This document shows, in pieces, positions 1-6,056 of a DNA stretch of 6,318 nucleotides. The stretch covers positions 1 to 6,318 of the forward strand of contig CALCNZ010000165.1 of NCBI GenBank assembly GCA_937897625.1. Direction: 5' to 3'. This stretch comes from an uncultured Flavobacteriales bacterium (GTDB taxonomy: Bacteria; Bacteroidota; Bacteroidia; Flavobacteriales_D; Sanyastnellaceae). Below the pieces are notes generated by a model. The model saw only the letters and a program-made list of their open reading frames with translations. It did no database searches and had not been told where the DNA came from. How positions within the stretch are numbered: position 1 is the first letter of the stretch; each line of letters starts with the position of its first letter. Position numbers and translations under genes: made by a program.

Positions 1-353
1 TGAAAAGAGTAGAGCAAGAAAGTATCTCTGCTGAAGTATACAATCAATTGAGAAATGAATTCATATTAAATTTTAATGAGGAAATACAAGATCTAGGAAA
101 GATAAATTGGTCAAAAGCGATTTTAGATAGCATTACTTACAATTATATAATTCCAAAGTTTGACAGGCCCGACATGGAAGTTTTATGGCCGGCTTCTATA
201 GATTTTGAAGTTGATCCACAGGCACATACTCGTGCCGATATGAAGTTGTATTTTTCCATAGGTCGCAAGCATTATGTTCTAAGCTTAACTCCATTCGTGT
301 TTGATGATCAATGGAGGTTAATGGATCCACGAAGTTTTCATTTTACAAGATGA
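1..353 (+). CDS. Unrecognised protein, 5' end cut by window edge
   Basis: The frame is open from the first full codon at base 3 to a TGA at 351-353, giving 116 visible residues. The window starts with TG, so an ATG whose A lies one base outside the window is possible (reading M-KRVEQESISAEVYNQ), in which case almost the whole protein is visible; it may equally extend further upstream. A TTG at 48 is the first start-like codon inside the window, but the good upstream reading makes it unlikely as the true start. The visible protein is rich in aromatic and acidic residues, ends in DPRSFHFTR, and has no signal peptide, membrane segment or motif I can name. The middle (WPASIDFEVDP, then MKLYFSIGRKHYVLSLTPFVF) looks like alternating beta strands. 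The gene appears more AT-rich than the genes to its right, which may mean a separate origin, although I did not compute this. No function is proposed. Confidence 0.6.
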   Translation, partial: KRVEQESISAEVYNQLRNEFILNFNEEIQDLGKINWSKAILDSITYNYIIPKFDRPDMEVLWPASIDFEVDPQAHTRADMKLYFSIGRKHYVLSLTPFVFDDQWRLMDPRSFHFTR

Positions 354-509
354 TTTCGAAATGAAAAGATTGAGAGCATTTCAATTTTGAAATTAGAATT
401 CAATTAAAAAAACAACCCAAATCAACAACAATGAACTTGCTTCAAGCAATGATGGGTATGTACTTTGATGAGTTTTTAAACTGATAGAAGAAATCCGATC
501 TGCAGCCTG
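354..509. other. Intergenic stretch before the first hairpin array
   Basis: This stretch holds no convincing gene. It includes a weak AT-rich inverted repeat (TTGAA ... TTCAA, about 386-402), which is followed by As and not Ts, so it does not look like an intrinsic terminator for the upstream gene. A 17-codon ATG frame at 431-484 (starting MNLLQAMMGMY) follows an A-rich leader of the kind seen at Bacteroidota start sites, but it has no other support. Bases 491-508 contain TCCGATC and look like a decayed edge of the hairpin array that follows. Confidence 0.5.
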
Positions 510-684
510 ATCCACGTTGTGGATGAATCCCAACGGGACTTATCCTTTCAGGACTTATCCGCTTTGCGGACTGATCCACGCGTGGATGTATCCCAACGGG
601 ACTTATCCTTTCAGGACTTATCCGCTCTGCGGACTGATCCACGTTGTGGATGCATCCCGAAGGGACTTATCCGCTTCGCGGAAT
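510..684. repeat. Hairpin array 1: eleven tandem mini-palindromes
   Basis: Eleven consecutive short inverted repeats, each beginning TCC and ending GGA, are separated by exactly four bases (CTTA, CTGA or TGNA). The cores are at 511-523 (TCCAC/GTGGA), 528-538 (TCCC/GGGA), 543-553 (TCCT/AGGA), 558-570 (TCCGC/GCGGA), 575-586 (TCCAC/GTGGA, part of the perfect 14-base palindrome 574-587), 591-601, 606-616, 621-633, 638-650, 655-665 and 670-682. Loops are three bases (GTT, AAC, TTC, TTT, TCT, GAA) except in the 575-586 copy. The hairpins form a higher-order unit of four types in fixed order, repeating at about 63-64 bases for 2.75 copies; the third copy lacks the TCCT/AGGA member. The array lies upstream of the putative lipoprotein promoter, so it may be outside that mRNA. 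It has no T-run typical of a terminator. Its nature is unknown. Confidence 0.9.
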
Positions 685-699
685 AAGAGGCAATATCAC

Positions 700-730
700 T
701 TGCGAATACTCGTTCCTTGAACCATCTTTG
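700..730 (+). promoter_or_regulatory. Putative Bacteroidota-type promoter of the beta-helix lipoprotein gene
   Basis: TTG at 700-702 and CATCTTTG at 723-730 are separated by 20 bases. This matches the Bacteroidota consensus (TTG, 17-23 bases, TAnnTTTG) except for C in place of the first T. The box ends four bases before the ATG at 735, so transcription would begin at or next to the start codon and give a leaderless or nearly leaderless mRNA. Prediction by motif only. Confidence 0.5.
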
Positions 731-734
731 CCTC

Positions 735-2225
735 ATGAAAAAAAGCCTCTTCTTTTTTCTAATCACCGCAGTTATCGTTTTCGTCTCTTCATGCAGACGC
801 GACGAGATTACGACCGACTCATCTGCGAAGATTGAGTTCTCGACCGATACCTTGCTTTTCGATACAGTCTTCACCACCATTGGTAGTGTTACTAAAATTG
901 TAAAGATGTATAACAACAACGCGCAAGCCATTCAGATTGGAACCATAGATTTGGCGGGAGGAGCGAACTCTCAGTTTCGTATAAATGTAAACGGAGATAA
1001 CGGAACGCACTTTGAAAATATATTCCTGGAAGCCGGAGACAGCCTTTTCATTTTTGTTGAAGTCACCGTAGATCCAACCAACTCGAACACACCGTACGTC
1101 ATTGAAGATCAAATCTTATTCAACACCAACGGGAATCACCAAGTGGTGCAGTTGGCGGCTTGGGGACAAGATGCTTACTTCCACGGAGGAACCACGCAGA
1201 ACGAACTCTATGTTTTGCCTTGCGGAGACATCTGGAACAACGACAAACCGCATGTCATCTACGGAATTGTCGCGGTAGACGAAGGTTGCAACCTTACCAT
1301 TAATGAAGGAACACACGTATATGTCCATGCGAAATCTGGACTCTTCGTCTACAAAGGCTCGTTGAATATTCAAGGAAGCTTGAACAACGAAGTGGTCTTC
1401 GAAGGAGATAGGCTAGAAGCCGACTACGCCACTCTGCCCGGACAATGGGGCATTCAGTACGATGTGCAAATTGAAACCGGAGTAGGACCGGGAATCTATT
1501 CCGTTACCCGCGGAGGAATTTGGTTGTATCAGTGCAACTCAAGTTCCATCAACTACGCGATTCTCAAAAACGGAGGAATGGGTATTCAGGTAGACACGCT
1601 TGGAAATACAAGCGCAACCGGATTCGCACTTTCTGTTACCAACACGAAGATCGATAACATGTCGGGAGTGGGATTATTCGCACAAGGTTCTTCCATTTAT
1701 GGAAATAATTTGCTAGTAACCAACTGCGCTGAAAGCTGCGCGAACTTGAGCGTTGGCGGGACTTATCAGTTCGACAATTGCACTTTCGCGAACTATTGGA
1801 ACAACGGCAACCGCACCGCTCCAGCATTCTATCTAACGAACTATTACGAAGACATTAATCAGAACATTCAAACCAGAACCCTCACCAATTGCCTTTTCCG
1901 CAATTGCATCATGTGGGGAAACAACGCCACCCTCAGCGACTTCAGTGAATTCGTGGTAGACCTCAAAGATCCTGAACTTCAGCAAGTGCAATTCAAATAC
2001 TGCTTAGTAGACACCGACGTTGACGTCTCAGACGACGGTAACGTTTGGGAAAGCATGGTGAACAACCAAAACCCTTATTTCTGCGATTACGCCAACGGAA
2101 ACTTCCGCGTGAACCAAGACTCACCACGCATGATCGGTTTCCCTTTCACCTTCGGTCCAGATATTTCCGGAAATAACAGTGGGGATTGGAAGGGGTGTTA
2201 TGATTACAACGGCAATTGCAACTAG
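735..2225 (+). CDS. Right-handed beta-helix repeat lipoprotein
   Basis: The product has 496 residues. I chose the ATG at 735 over the in-frame TTG at 717 because it gives a standard lipoprotein signal: MKK, a hydrophobic core at residues 5-17, and the lipobox VSSC with Cys20 as the lipidated residue. The mature protein should sit in the outer or inner membrane facing the periplasm or the cell surface. Residues about 28-145 resemble an immunoglobulin-like or ASH-like beta-sandwich (FSTDTLLFDTVFTTIGSV, ending near W143). The C-terminal two thirds, from about 165, look like a parallel beta-helix: a capping strand GCNLTINEGTHVYVH near 184-198, then repeated rungs such as GGIWLYQC (from 260), and LTNCLFRNCIMWGNN with Asn/Cys-rich turns. 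The tail (DYANGNFRVNQDSP, then GPDISG) matches the usual end of such proteins. The fold class often binds or cleaves polysaccharide, but I see no catalytic motif, so the role (adhesin, glycan binding) is open. The last three codons and the stop lie inside a palindrome that begins hairpin array 2. Confidence 0.85.
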   Translation: MKKSLFFFLITAVIVFVSSCRRDEITTDSSAKIEFSTDTLLFDTVFTTIGSVTKIVKMYNNNAQAIQIGTIDLAGGANSQFRINVNGDNGTHFENIFLEAGDSLFIFVEVTVDPTNSNTPYVIEDQILFNTNGNHQVVQLAAWGQDAYFHGGTTQNELYVLPCGDIWNNDKPHVIYGIVAVDEGCNLTINEGTHVYVHAKSGLFVYKGSLNIQGSLNNEVVFEGDRLEADYATLPGQWGIQYDVQIETGVGPGIYSVTRGGIWLYQCNSSSINYAILKNGGMGIQVDTLGNTSATGFALSVTNTKIDNMSGVGLFAQGSSIYGNNLLVTNCAESCANLSVGGTYQFDNCTFANYWNNGNRTAPAFYLTNYYEDINQNIQTRTLTNCLFRNCIMWGNNATLSDFSEFVVDLKDPELQQVQFKYCLVDTDVDVSDDGNVWESMVNNQNPYFCDYANGNFRVNQDSPRMIGFPFTFGPDISGNNSGDWKGCYDYNGNCN

Positions 2226-2387
2226 TTGCAATCAATCCTACGGATCAATCACTTCGTGATCAATTGCTTCGCAATCAAACCTAGGTTCAATCACTTCGTG
2301 ATCAATTGCTTCGCAATCAAACCTAGGTTCAATCTCTTCGTGATCAATTGCTTCGCAATCAAACCTACGGTTCAATCTCTTCGTGAT
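2215..2387. repeat. Hairpin array 2: twelve mini-palindromes joined by CA
   Basis: Twelve consecutive palindromes are each followed by the dinucleotide CA. The first (2215-2232) is a perfect 18-base palindrome overlapping the lipoprotein stop codon. The others are 2235-2245 (ATCC/GGAT), 2248-2260 (ATCAC/GTGAT), 2263-2275 (ATTGC/GCAAT), 2278-2287 (AACCTAGGTT), 2290-2302, 2305-2317, 2320-2329, 2332-2344, 2347-2359, 2362-2372 (AACC/GGTT) and 2375-2387. Most loops are TTC; two are TAC. Three types (ATCAC, ATTGC, AACC) cycle in order with a period of 42, 42 and 43 bases. The ATCTC/GTGAT copies (2332, 2375) carry a single T-T mismatch. No poly-T tract follows, so this is not a classical terminator array, though it would be transcribed as the 3' end of the lipoprotein mRNA unless termination occurs earlier. 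Confidence 0.9.
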
Positions 2388-2428
2388 CATAATCTTTAAA
2401 GAAAAATAGCAGTTCAGTCATGAGAATT
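2388..2428. other. AT-rich spacer between oppositely oriented hairpin arrays
   Basis: Forty-one bases break the hairpin pattern. The spacer contains the 10-base palindrome TCTTTAAAGA (2393-2402) followed by an A-run and a stretch with no obvious repeat. The linker dinucleotide is CA to its left and TG to its right, so the polarity of the array flips here. It could be a recombination junction, an insertion scar or a protein-binding core; the sequence does not say which. Confidence 0.5.
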
Positions 2429-2611
2429 ATCGGAACGATTGATCGCGAAGCGATTGATTGCATAGCAATTGATCCGAAGGATTTATCACCATAGGAGATT
2501 GACTGCATAGCAATTGATCCGAAGGATTTATCACCATAGGAGATTGATTGCATAGCAATTGATCCGTAGGATTGATCACCAAAGGTGATTGATCACAAAG
2601 TAATTTGTGAG
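2429..2611. repeat. Hairpin array 3: twelve mini-palindromes joined by TG or TT
   Basis: Twelve consecutive palindromes have two-base linkers, TG in nine cases and TT in two. They are 2429-2439 (ATCG/CGAT), 2442-2454 (ATCGC/GCGAT), 2457-2469 (ATTGC/GCAAT), 2472-2482 (ATCC/GGAT), 2485-2499 (ATCACC/GGAGAT, one A-A mismatch), 2502-2514 (ACTGC/GCAAT, one mismatch), 2517-2527, 2530-2544, 2547-2559, 2562-2572, 2575-2589 (ATCACC/GGTGAT, perfect) and a longer last one, 2593-2610 (TCACAAA, loop GTAA, TTTGTGA). Loops are GAA, ATA, GTA or AAA, largely purine-rich, whereas array 2 has TTC and TAC. A three-hairpin unit repeats with a 45-base period for three copies. The array ends about 80 bases before the transporter start codon. 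Confidence 0.9.
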
Positions 2612-2689
2612 TTCAAACAGGTTGAAAACTTCCACTTCCCCTCATTCCTTCATTCCCCCAAAATGCCTTTCTTGCATCTTGAAACAACT
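2612..2689 (+). promoter_or_regulatory. Leader of the ABC transporter gene; promoter unclear
   Basis: Between the last hairpin and the ATG at 2690 lies a pyrimidine-rich tract (2629-2659, only C and T apart from a few As) followed by GCATCTTG at 2674-2681. That string resembles the CATCTTTG box of the lipoprotein gene, but it lacks one T and has no TTG at the right distance, so it is only a weak candidate. There is no Shine-Dalgarno sequence; the bases before the start (GAAACAACT) are A-rich, as is common in Bacteroidota. Confidence 0.3.
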
Positions 2690-5600
2690 ATGAACTCTTC
2701 GATTTTACAAGCACTTCTGAAACTGTTCGCCATTATTTCGGGCGATAAGAAAACCAATGGGTTTGAAGTGGTTTCGCTATTCTTGGGGAATCGGTTGAGT
2801 CAGCAGCAGATTCAAGATTTTCTTGAAGATTACAAGAAATACGTAGCCCTGTATCACAAACCACGCGCGAATGCAGAAAAGCATACCGCCATGACCAGCG
2901 TGAAGGTGCTGCGACTTTGTGAAGAGATTCATACTTCGCTGAATCACCACGAGCGCTTCATGGTTTTTGTTCGTTTGGTTGAATTCGTTTTCACCTCACA
3001 AGAACACACACAACAAGACCTCGAGTTCTTATACACCGTGGCCGATGCGTTTCACATCGATGAAAAAATGCGTATGGCCATTATCCATTTTGTGCATTCC
3101 AAAGAAATTGAATCTTCCGATTATTTCTTCTGCATGCGCAATGGAGACGGACAAGAACACAGTCATTTGCCTTCCGGAGAGCTCATCTTCTTCCGCATAC
3201 CGGAAGAGAATTTGTTTTTCTTTCGCTACTTAGGAACAGACGAGCTGAAGCTGAACGGAAGTTCAATTACCCCGAATTCAGTTTATGCGTTTTCTTCAGG
3301 ATCTGCCATTCGTAGCGCGAAGAGCAAGCCTGTTTTCTACAGCGATGTGCTGCATTCGTTCTTGGCTTCAGAACATTTAGATGGAATAGATTTTCTTTGC
3401 AATGCCATCTCTCATGATTTTCCAAATGGAAAAAAAGCATTGGAAACCCTACGTTTCAGAGCTTCTTCCGGAAATTTAATTGGTATCATGGGTGGAAGTG
3501 GATCTGGAAAATCTACACTGCTCAATATTCTTAACGGCAACACCCGTCCGAAATACGGCGATGTGCTCATTAACGGAAAAAGTATTTTCGATAAAAAGAA
3601 ATCGATGAAACACCTCATGGGGTATGTTTCGCAAGACGATATTCTCATAGAAGAGCTTACGGTGTTTCAGAATTTGTATTTCAATGCGCAACTGCTTTTT
3701 AAAGGCAAGTCGAAGTTGGAATTGCAAAAGATGGTTTTGCGAACGCTGCAAGATGTTGGACTTTCAGAGTGCAAAGATCTTCGCGTTGGGAACGTGCTAG
3801 ACAAGACCATTAGCGGTGGACAGCGCAAGCGCTTGAACATTGCGCTGGAGCTAATGCGCGAGCCCGAAGTGCTTTTTGTAGATGAACCTACAAGCGGACT
3901 TTCCAGTCGCGATTCAGAAAATATAATGGATTTGCTGAAGGAGTTGACGCTTCGCGGAAAGCTCATCTTCGTGGTTATTCATCAGCCTAGCAGCGACATC
4001 TTCAACTTATTCGATCAATTGCTTTTGCTAGATCAAGGCGGAATGCCTATCTATTATGGAAATCCGATTGACAGCATTTTCTATTTCAAGAAATTGGTGA
4101 ATCAAGTGAACATAGACGAGAGTCGGTGTTCGCATTGCGGCAATGTCAATCCGGAACAACTCTTCAACATTATTGAAGCGAAGGTGCTAGACGATTACGG
4201 AAACGAAACGCAGCAACGACGCATTACAGCGCAAGAGTGGAATAACTTCTACAACGTCATGTGCGCGCCCGAACAAGACACGCGCATGAAGGAAGAGGTT
4301 CAGAATGAAGAGTCTGAGAAAAAGTTGGCTGCCAGCAATTTGCCCAACGCCTTCAAACAATTCCAGGTGTTCTTGTTGCGCGACGTGTTAGGCAAAATAA
4401 CCAATAAGCAATACTTAATTGTGAATCTGTTGGAAGCGCCGTTGTTGGCGTTCTTACTCAGTTGGTTCATTAAGTATTCTGAAAAAGACAATTATGTTTT
4501 TCGTGAAAACGTGAACTTACCGCAATACTTGTTCATTACAGTTGTGGTAGCGTTGTTCATGGGATTAACGGTGAGCGCGGAAGAGATTATTAAGGACAAG
4601 AAGATTCTGAAGCGAGAAAAATATTTGAGTTTGAATAAGAACAGTTACCTGTTCTCGAAGGTGGGATTGATGTTTTTAATCTCGGCCATTCAAACCGCAT
4701 CGTATGTGTTCATTGGAAATTCCATTCTTGAAATTCACGGCATGTTCTGGCCGTATTGGCTCATTCTTTTCAGCACAGCCTGTTTCGCGAATGTTCTAGG
4801 ATTGAACATTAGCGCCACCTTCAACAGTGCGAAGGTGATCTACATTCTCATTCCAATTTTAATTATTCCCCAGTTGTTGTTCAGCGGAGTGATTGTTCGT
4901 TTCGACAGACTACACAAATCGATGGTCACCGAAGGTGAGGTGTCGTGGGTAGGAAACGCCATGGCCAGTCGCTGGGCCTACGAGGCTTTGGCGGTGGAGC
5001 AGTATTGTAACAATGAATTCACTTCGCGTGTGTTTGAAACCGATGTGCAACTTAAATCGCTTACTTGGGAAAAAGATTTTTGGGTGGTTGAAATGCGCAA
5101 TCAATTGAACAATTGGGACAAGCCGAATTCAACCACAAGTGTTGAGTTAATGAAGAATGAATTTGCGAAGCGCGCCGACGGATCTTCGGAAATGAAATGG
5201 GCCAGTGAGCAGATTGCTGCGAACGGAATGGCTGCAAGAGATACGTTGCTGGGAGTCTTGAGTATTTATGAATCGAACCTCATTGATCGCTACAACAATC
5301 TGAACGAAGCGAAAGAGAATTGGCTCATTTCGTTAAGGGATACCGAAGAGAAGCAGAAAGTTTATCAGGCCAACATGGACAATTATTCGAATGAATCGTT
5401 GGAAGAATTTGTCACGGCGAAGAACGACGTGAAGAAAATTGTAGTGACTGAAAATGCATTGGTGCGCAAAGCGAATCCGATTTACTTCTTGCCGAATGCA
5501 GGAACTTCGTTTTTCAAATCGCATTTCTATGCACCGAAGAAATGGATAGGAGGGAAGGAGAGTGGAAAGTATGTGGAAACACCGATTGCCAATACCGTTG

Positions 5601-5716
5601 TGATATGGCTAATGTCTTTGCTACTGTTGGTAGTCTTGTTGTTCGATGGAATGAATAAGCTGGCGAAGCTTTACACCTTCACCATACGGAAAGGAACAGA
5701 CAAGATAGCTTCGTAA
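2690..5716 (+). CDS. ABCG-type ABC transporter with TerB-like N-terminal region, ATPase and permease fused
   Basis: The product has 1008 residues with the start at ATG 2690; an in-frame ATG at 2663 is an alternative, and the frame runs back into hairpin array 3, which is unlikely to be coding. Residues 1 to about 125 are helical and TerB-like. About 140-225 is beta-rich, with ELKLNGSSITPNSVYAF resembling an FHA-like sandwich (inference). The ATPase follows: Walker A GGSGSGKST (268-276, Lys274), Q-loop Gln315, signature ISGGQ (374-378), Walker B VLFVD with Glu399, and switch His431. The D-loop reads SGLSSRD, without the usual SGLD aspartate. A cytoplasmic linker has C480-S-H-C483. Predicted membrane helices lie near 576-594, 613-632, 658-680, 689-712, 716-736 and 969-988. 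A large, partly coiled-coil extracytoplasmic domain (about 737-965, with RWAYEAL at 761-767) separates the last two. NBD-before-TMD order and RWAYEAL fit the ABCG/white export family. It is an inner membrane protein and probably works as a dimer. The substrate is unknown. The 3' end overlaps the convergent SiaC-like gene. Confidence 0.88.
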   Translation: MNSSILQALLKLFAIISGDKKTNGFEVVSLFLGNRLSQQQIQDFLEDYKKYVALYHKPRANAEKHTAMTSVKVLRLCEEIHTSLNHHERFMVFVRLVEFVFTSQEHTQQDLEFLYTVADAFHIDEKMRMAIIHFVHSKEIESSDYFFCMRNGDGQEHSHLPSGELIFFRIPEENLFFFRYLGTDELKLNGSSITPNSVYAFSSGSAIRSAKSKPVFYSDVLHSFLASEHLDGIDFLCNAISHDFPNGKKALETLRFRASSGNLIGIMGGSGSGKSTLLNILNGNTRPKYGDVLINGKSIFDKKKSMKHLMGYVSQDDILIEELTVFQNLYFNAQLLFKGKSKLELQKMVLRTLQDVGLSECKDLRVGNVLDKTISGGQRKRLNIALELMREPEVLFVDEPTSGLSSRDSENIMDLLKELTLRGKLIFVVIHQPSSDIFNLFDQLLLLDQGGMPIYYGNPIDSIFYFKKLVNQVNIDESRCSHCGNVNPEQLFNIIEAKVLDDYGNETQQRRITAQEWNNFYNVMCAPEQDTRMKEEVQNEESEKKLAASNLPNAFKQFQVFLLRDVLGKITNKQYLIVNLLEAPLLAFLLSWFIKYSEKDNYVFRENVNLPQYLFITVVVALFMGLTVSAEEIIKDKKILKREKYLSLNKNSYLFSKVGLMFLISAIQTASYVFIGNSILEIHGMFWPYWLILFSTACFANVLGLNISATFNSAKVIYILIPILIIPQLLFSGVIVRFDRLHKSMVTEGEVSWVGNAMASRWAYEALAVEQYCNNEFTSRVFETDVQLKSLTWEKDFWVVEMRNQLNNWDKPNSTTSVELMKNEFAKRADGSSEMKWASEQIAANGMAARDTLLGVLSIYESNLIDRYNNLNEAKENWLISLRDTEEKQKVYQANMDNYSNESLEEFVTAKNDVKKIVVTENALVRKANPIYFLPNAGTSFFKSHFYAPKKWIGGKESGKYVETPIANTVVIWLMSLLLLVVLLFDGMNKLAKLYTFTIRKGTDKIAS

Positions 5717-6036
5717 TCTTCTCCGGCCTCCAACATGTCTTCGTCGTCTGCTTCGTAATGCCACAACACGGTTGCATTGTCGCCAAGAGGCTCTAGTTTG
5801 CGGAACAAATCCAGCAAACATTTCGAACTGCTCGTATTGAAATATTCAAGATGAACATGGAATTCTGTTTTCGCGGGATTCGCTTTCACCCATTCGCCCA
5901 TCCACTCGATAAGCGGCTTGTAGAAGTCTAATGCGTTTTCAGGAATTGATCTTCCTTTCAATTCTAAAATACCACCAACGGCGTTGAAATGTACGTAAGG
6001 CGATTTTGGAGAAGCTTCTCGAACGATTGAATTCAT
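5671..6036 (-). CDS. SiaC-family (DUF1987) regulatory phosphoprotein
   Basis: The product has 121 residues. I prefer the ATG at 6036 to the upstream in-frame TTG at 6066 because MNSIVREASPKSPYVHFN fits the family N-terminus. Recognisable features are a strand and loop GGILELKGRSIPENALDFY (21-39), WMGEWVKANP, LEYFNTSSSK (63-72) and the strongly conserved acidic WHYEADDEDMLEAGEDY before the final strand IPF-like SVPFRMVKV. In Pseudomonas aeruginosa SiaC, a STAS-like protein, Thr68 is phosphorylated by the kinase SiaB and dephosphorylated by the PP2C phosphatase SiaA, and unphosphorylated SiaC activates a diguanylate cyclase. Here the matching threonine in FNTSS is also residue 68 with this start. 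No kinase, phosphatase or cyclase gene is next to it, so the partner and output are unknown. The gene is cytoplasmic, converges on the transporter gene and diverges from the methyltransferase gene. Confidence 0.88.
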   Translation of the reverse strand: MNSIVREASPKSPYVHFNAVGGILELKGRSIPENALDFYKPLIEWMGEWVKANPAKTEFHVHLEYFNTSSSKCLLDLFRKLEPLGDNATVLWHYEADDEDMLEAGEDYEAILSVPFRMVKV

Positions 6037-6056
6037 GTGTGCAAGATAGAAATTTC

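Noticed and set aside
386..402. Inverted repeat TTGAA...TTCAA after the first gene as a terminator
   Set aside because: The stem is weak and AT-rich with a mismatch, and it is followed by an A-run and not a T-run.
431..484. 17-codon ATG frame (MNLLQAMMGMYFDEFLN)
   Set aside because: It has an A-rich upstream context but is too short to support from one sequence; no promoter box lies at a suitable distance.
510..684. CRISPR array
   Set aside because: There are no unique spacers between constant repeats; the intervening pieces are themselves repeated palindromes and the linkers are 2-4 bases. No cas gene is present.
442..720. Open frames on both strands through array 1 with repeated peptides such as RISPERISP or GTYPFRTYPL
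   Set aside because: The frames stay open because the repeat period is close to a multiple of three; they have no family resemblance, initiation context or codon pattern, and both strands are open at once. They are best read as translations of the hairpin repeats.
2365..2553. Minus-strand frame with a 15-residue repeat (MQSISYGDKSFGSIA)
   Set aside because: It simply reads the 45-base period of array 3 and then runs into the spacer; no promoter or homology supports it.
2215..2611. Tandem intrinsic terminators
   Set aside because: None of the stems is followed by a T-tract, and there are far more hairpins than termination would need. Termination in the region remains possible but is not shown.
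2215..2611. REP/RAYT or IS200/IS605-type hairpin element
   Set aside because: REP elements carry a GTAG or CTAC tetranucleotide beside the hairpin and are linked to a Y1 transposase; neither is seen here, although an analogous mechanism cannot be excluded.
2585..2689. N-terminal extension of the transporter from the GTG at 2585
   Set aside because: The extra 35 codons start within array 3 and cross the pyrimidine-rich leader; the TerB-like region begins naturally at the ATG at 2690.
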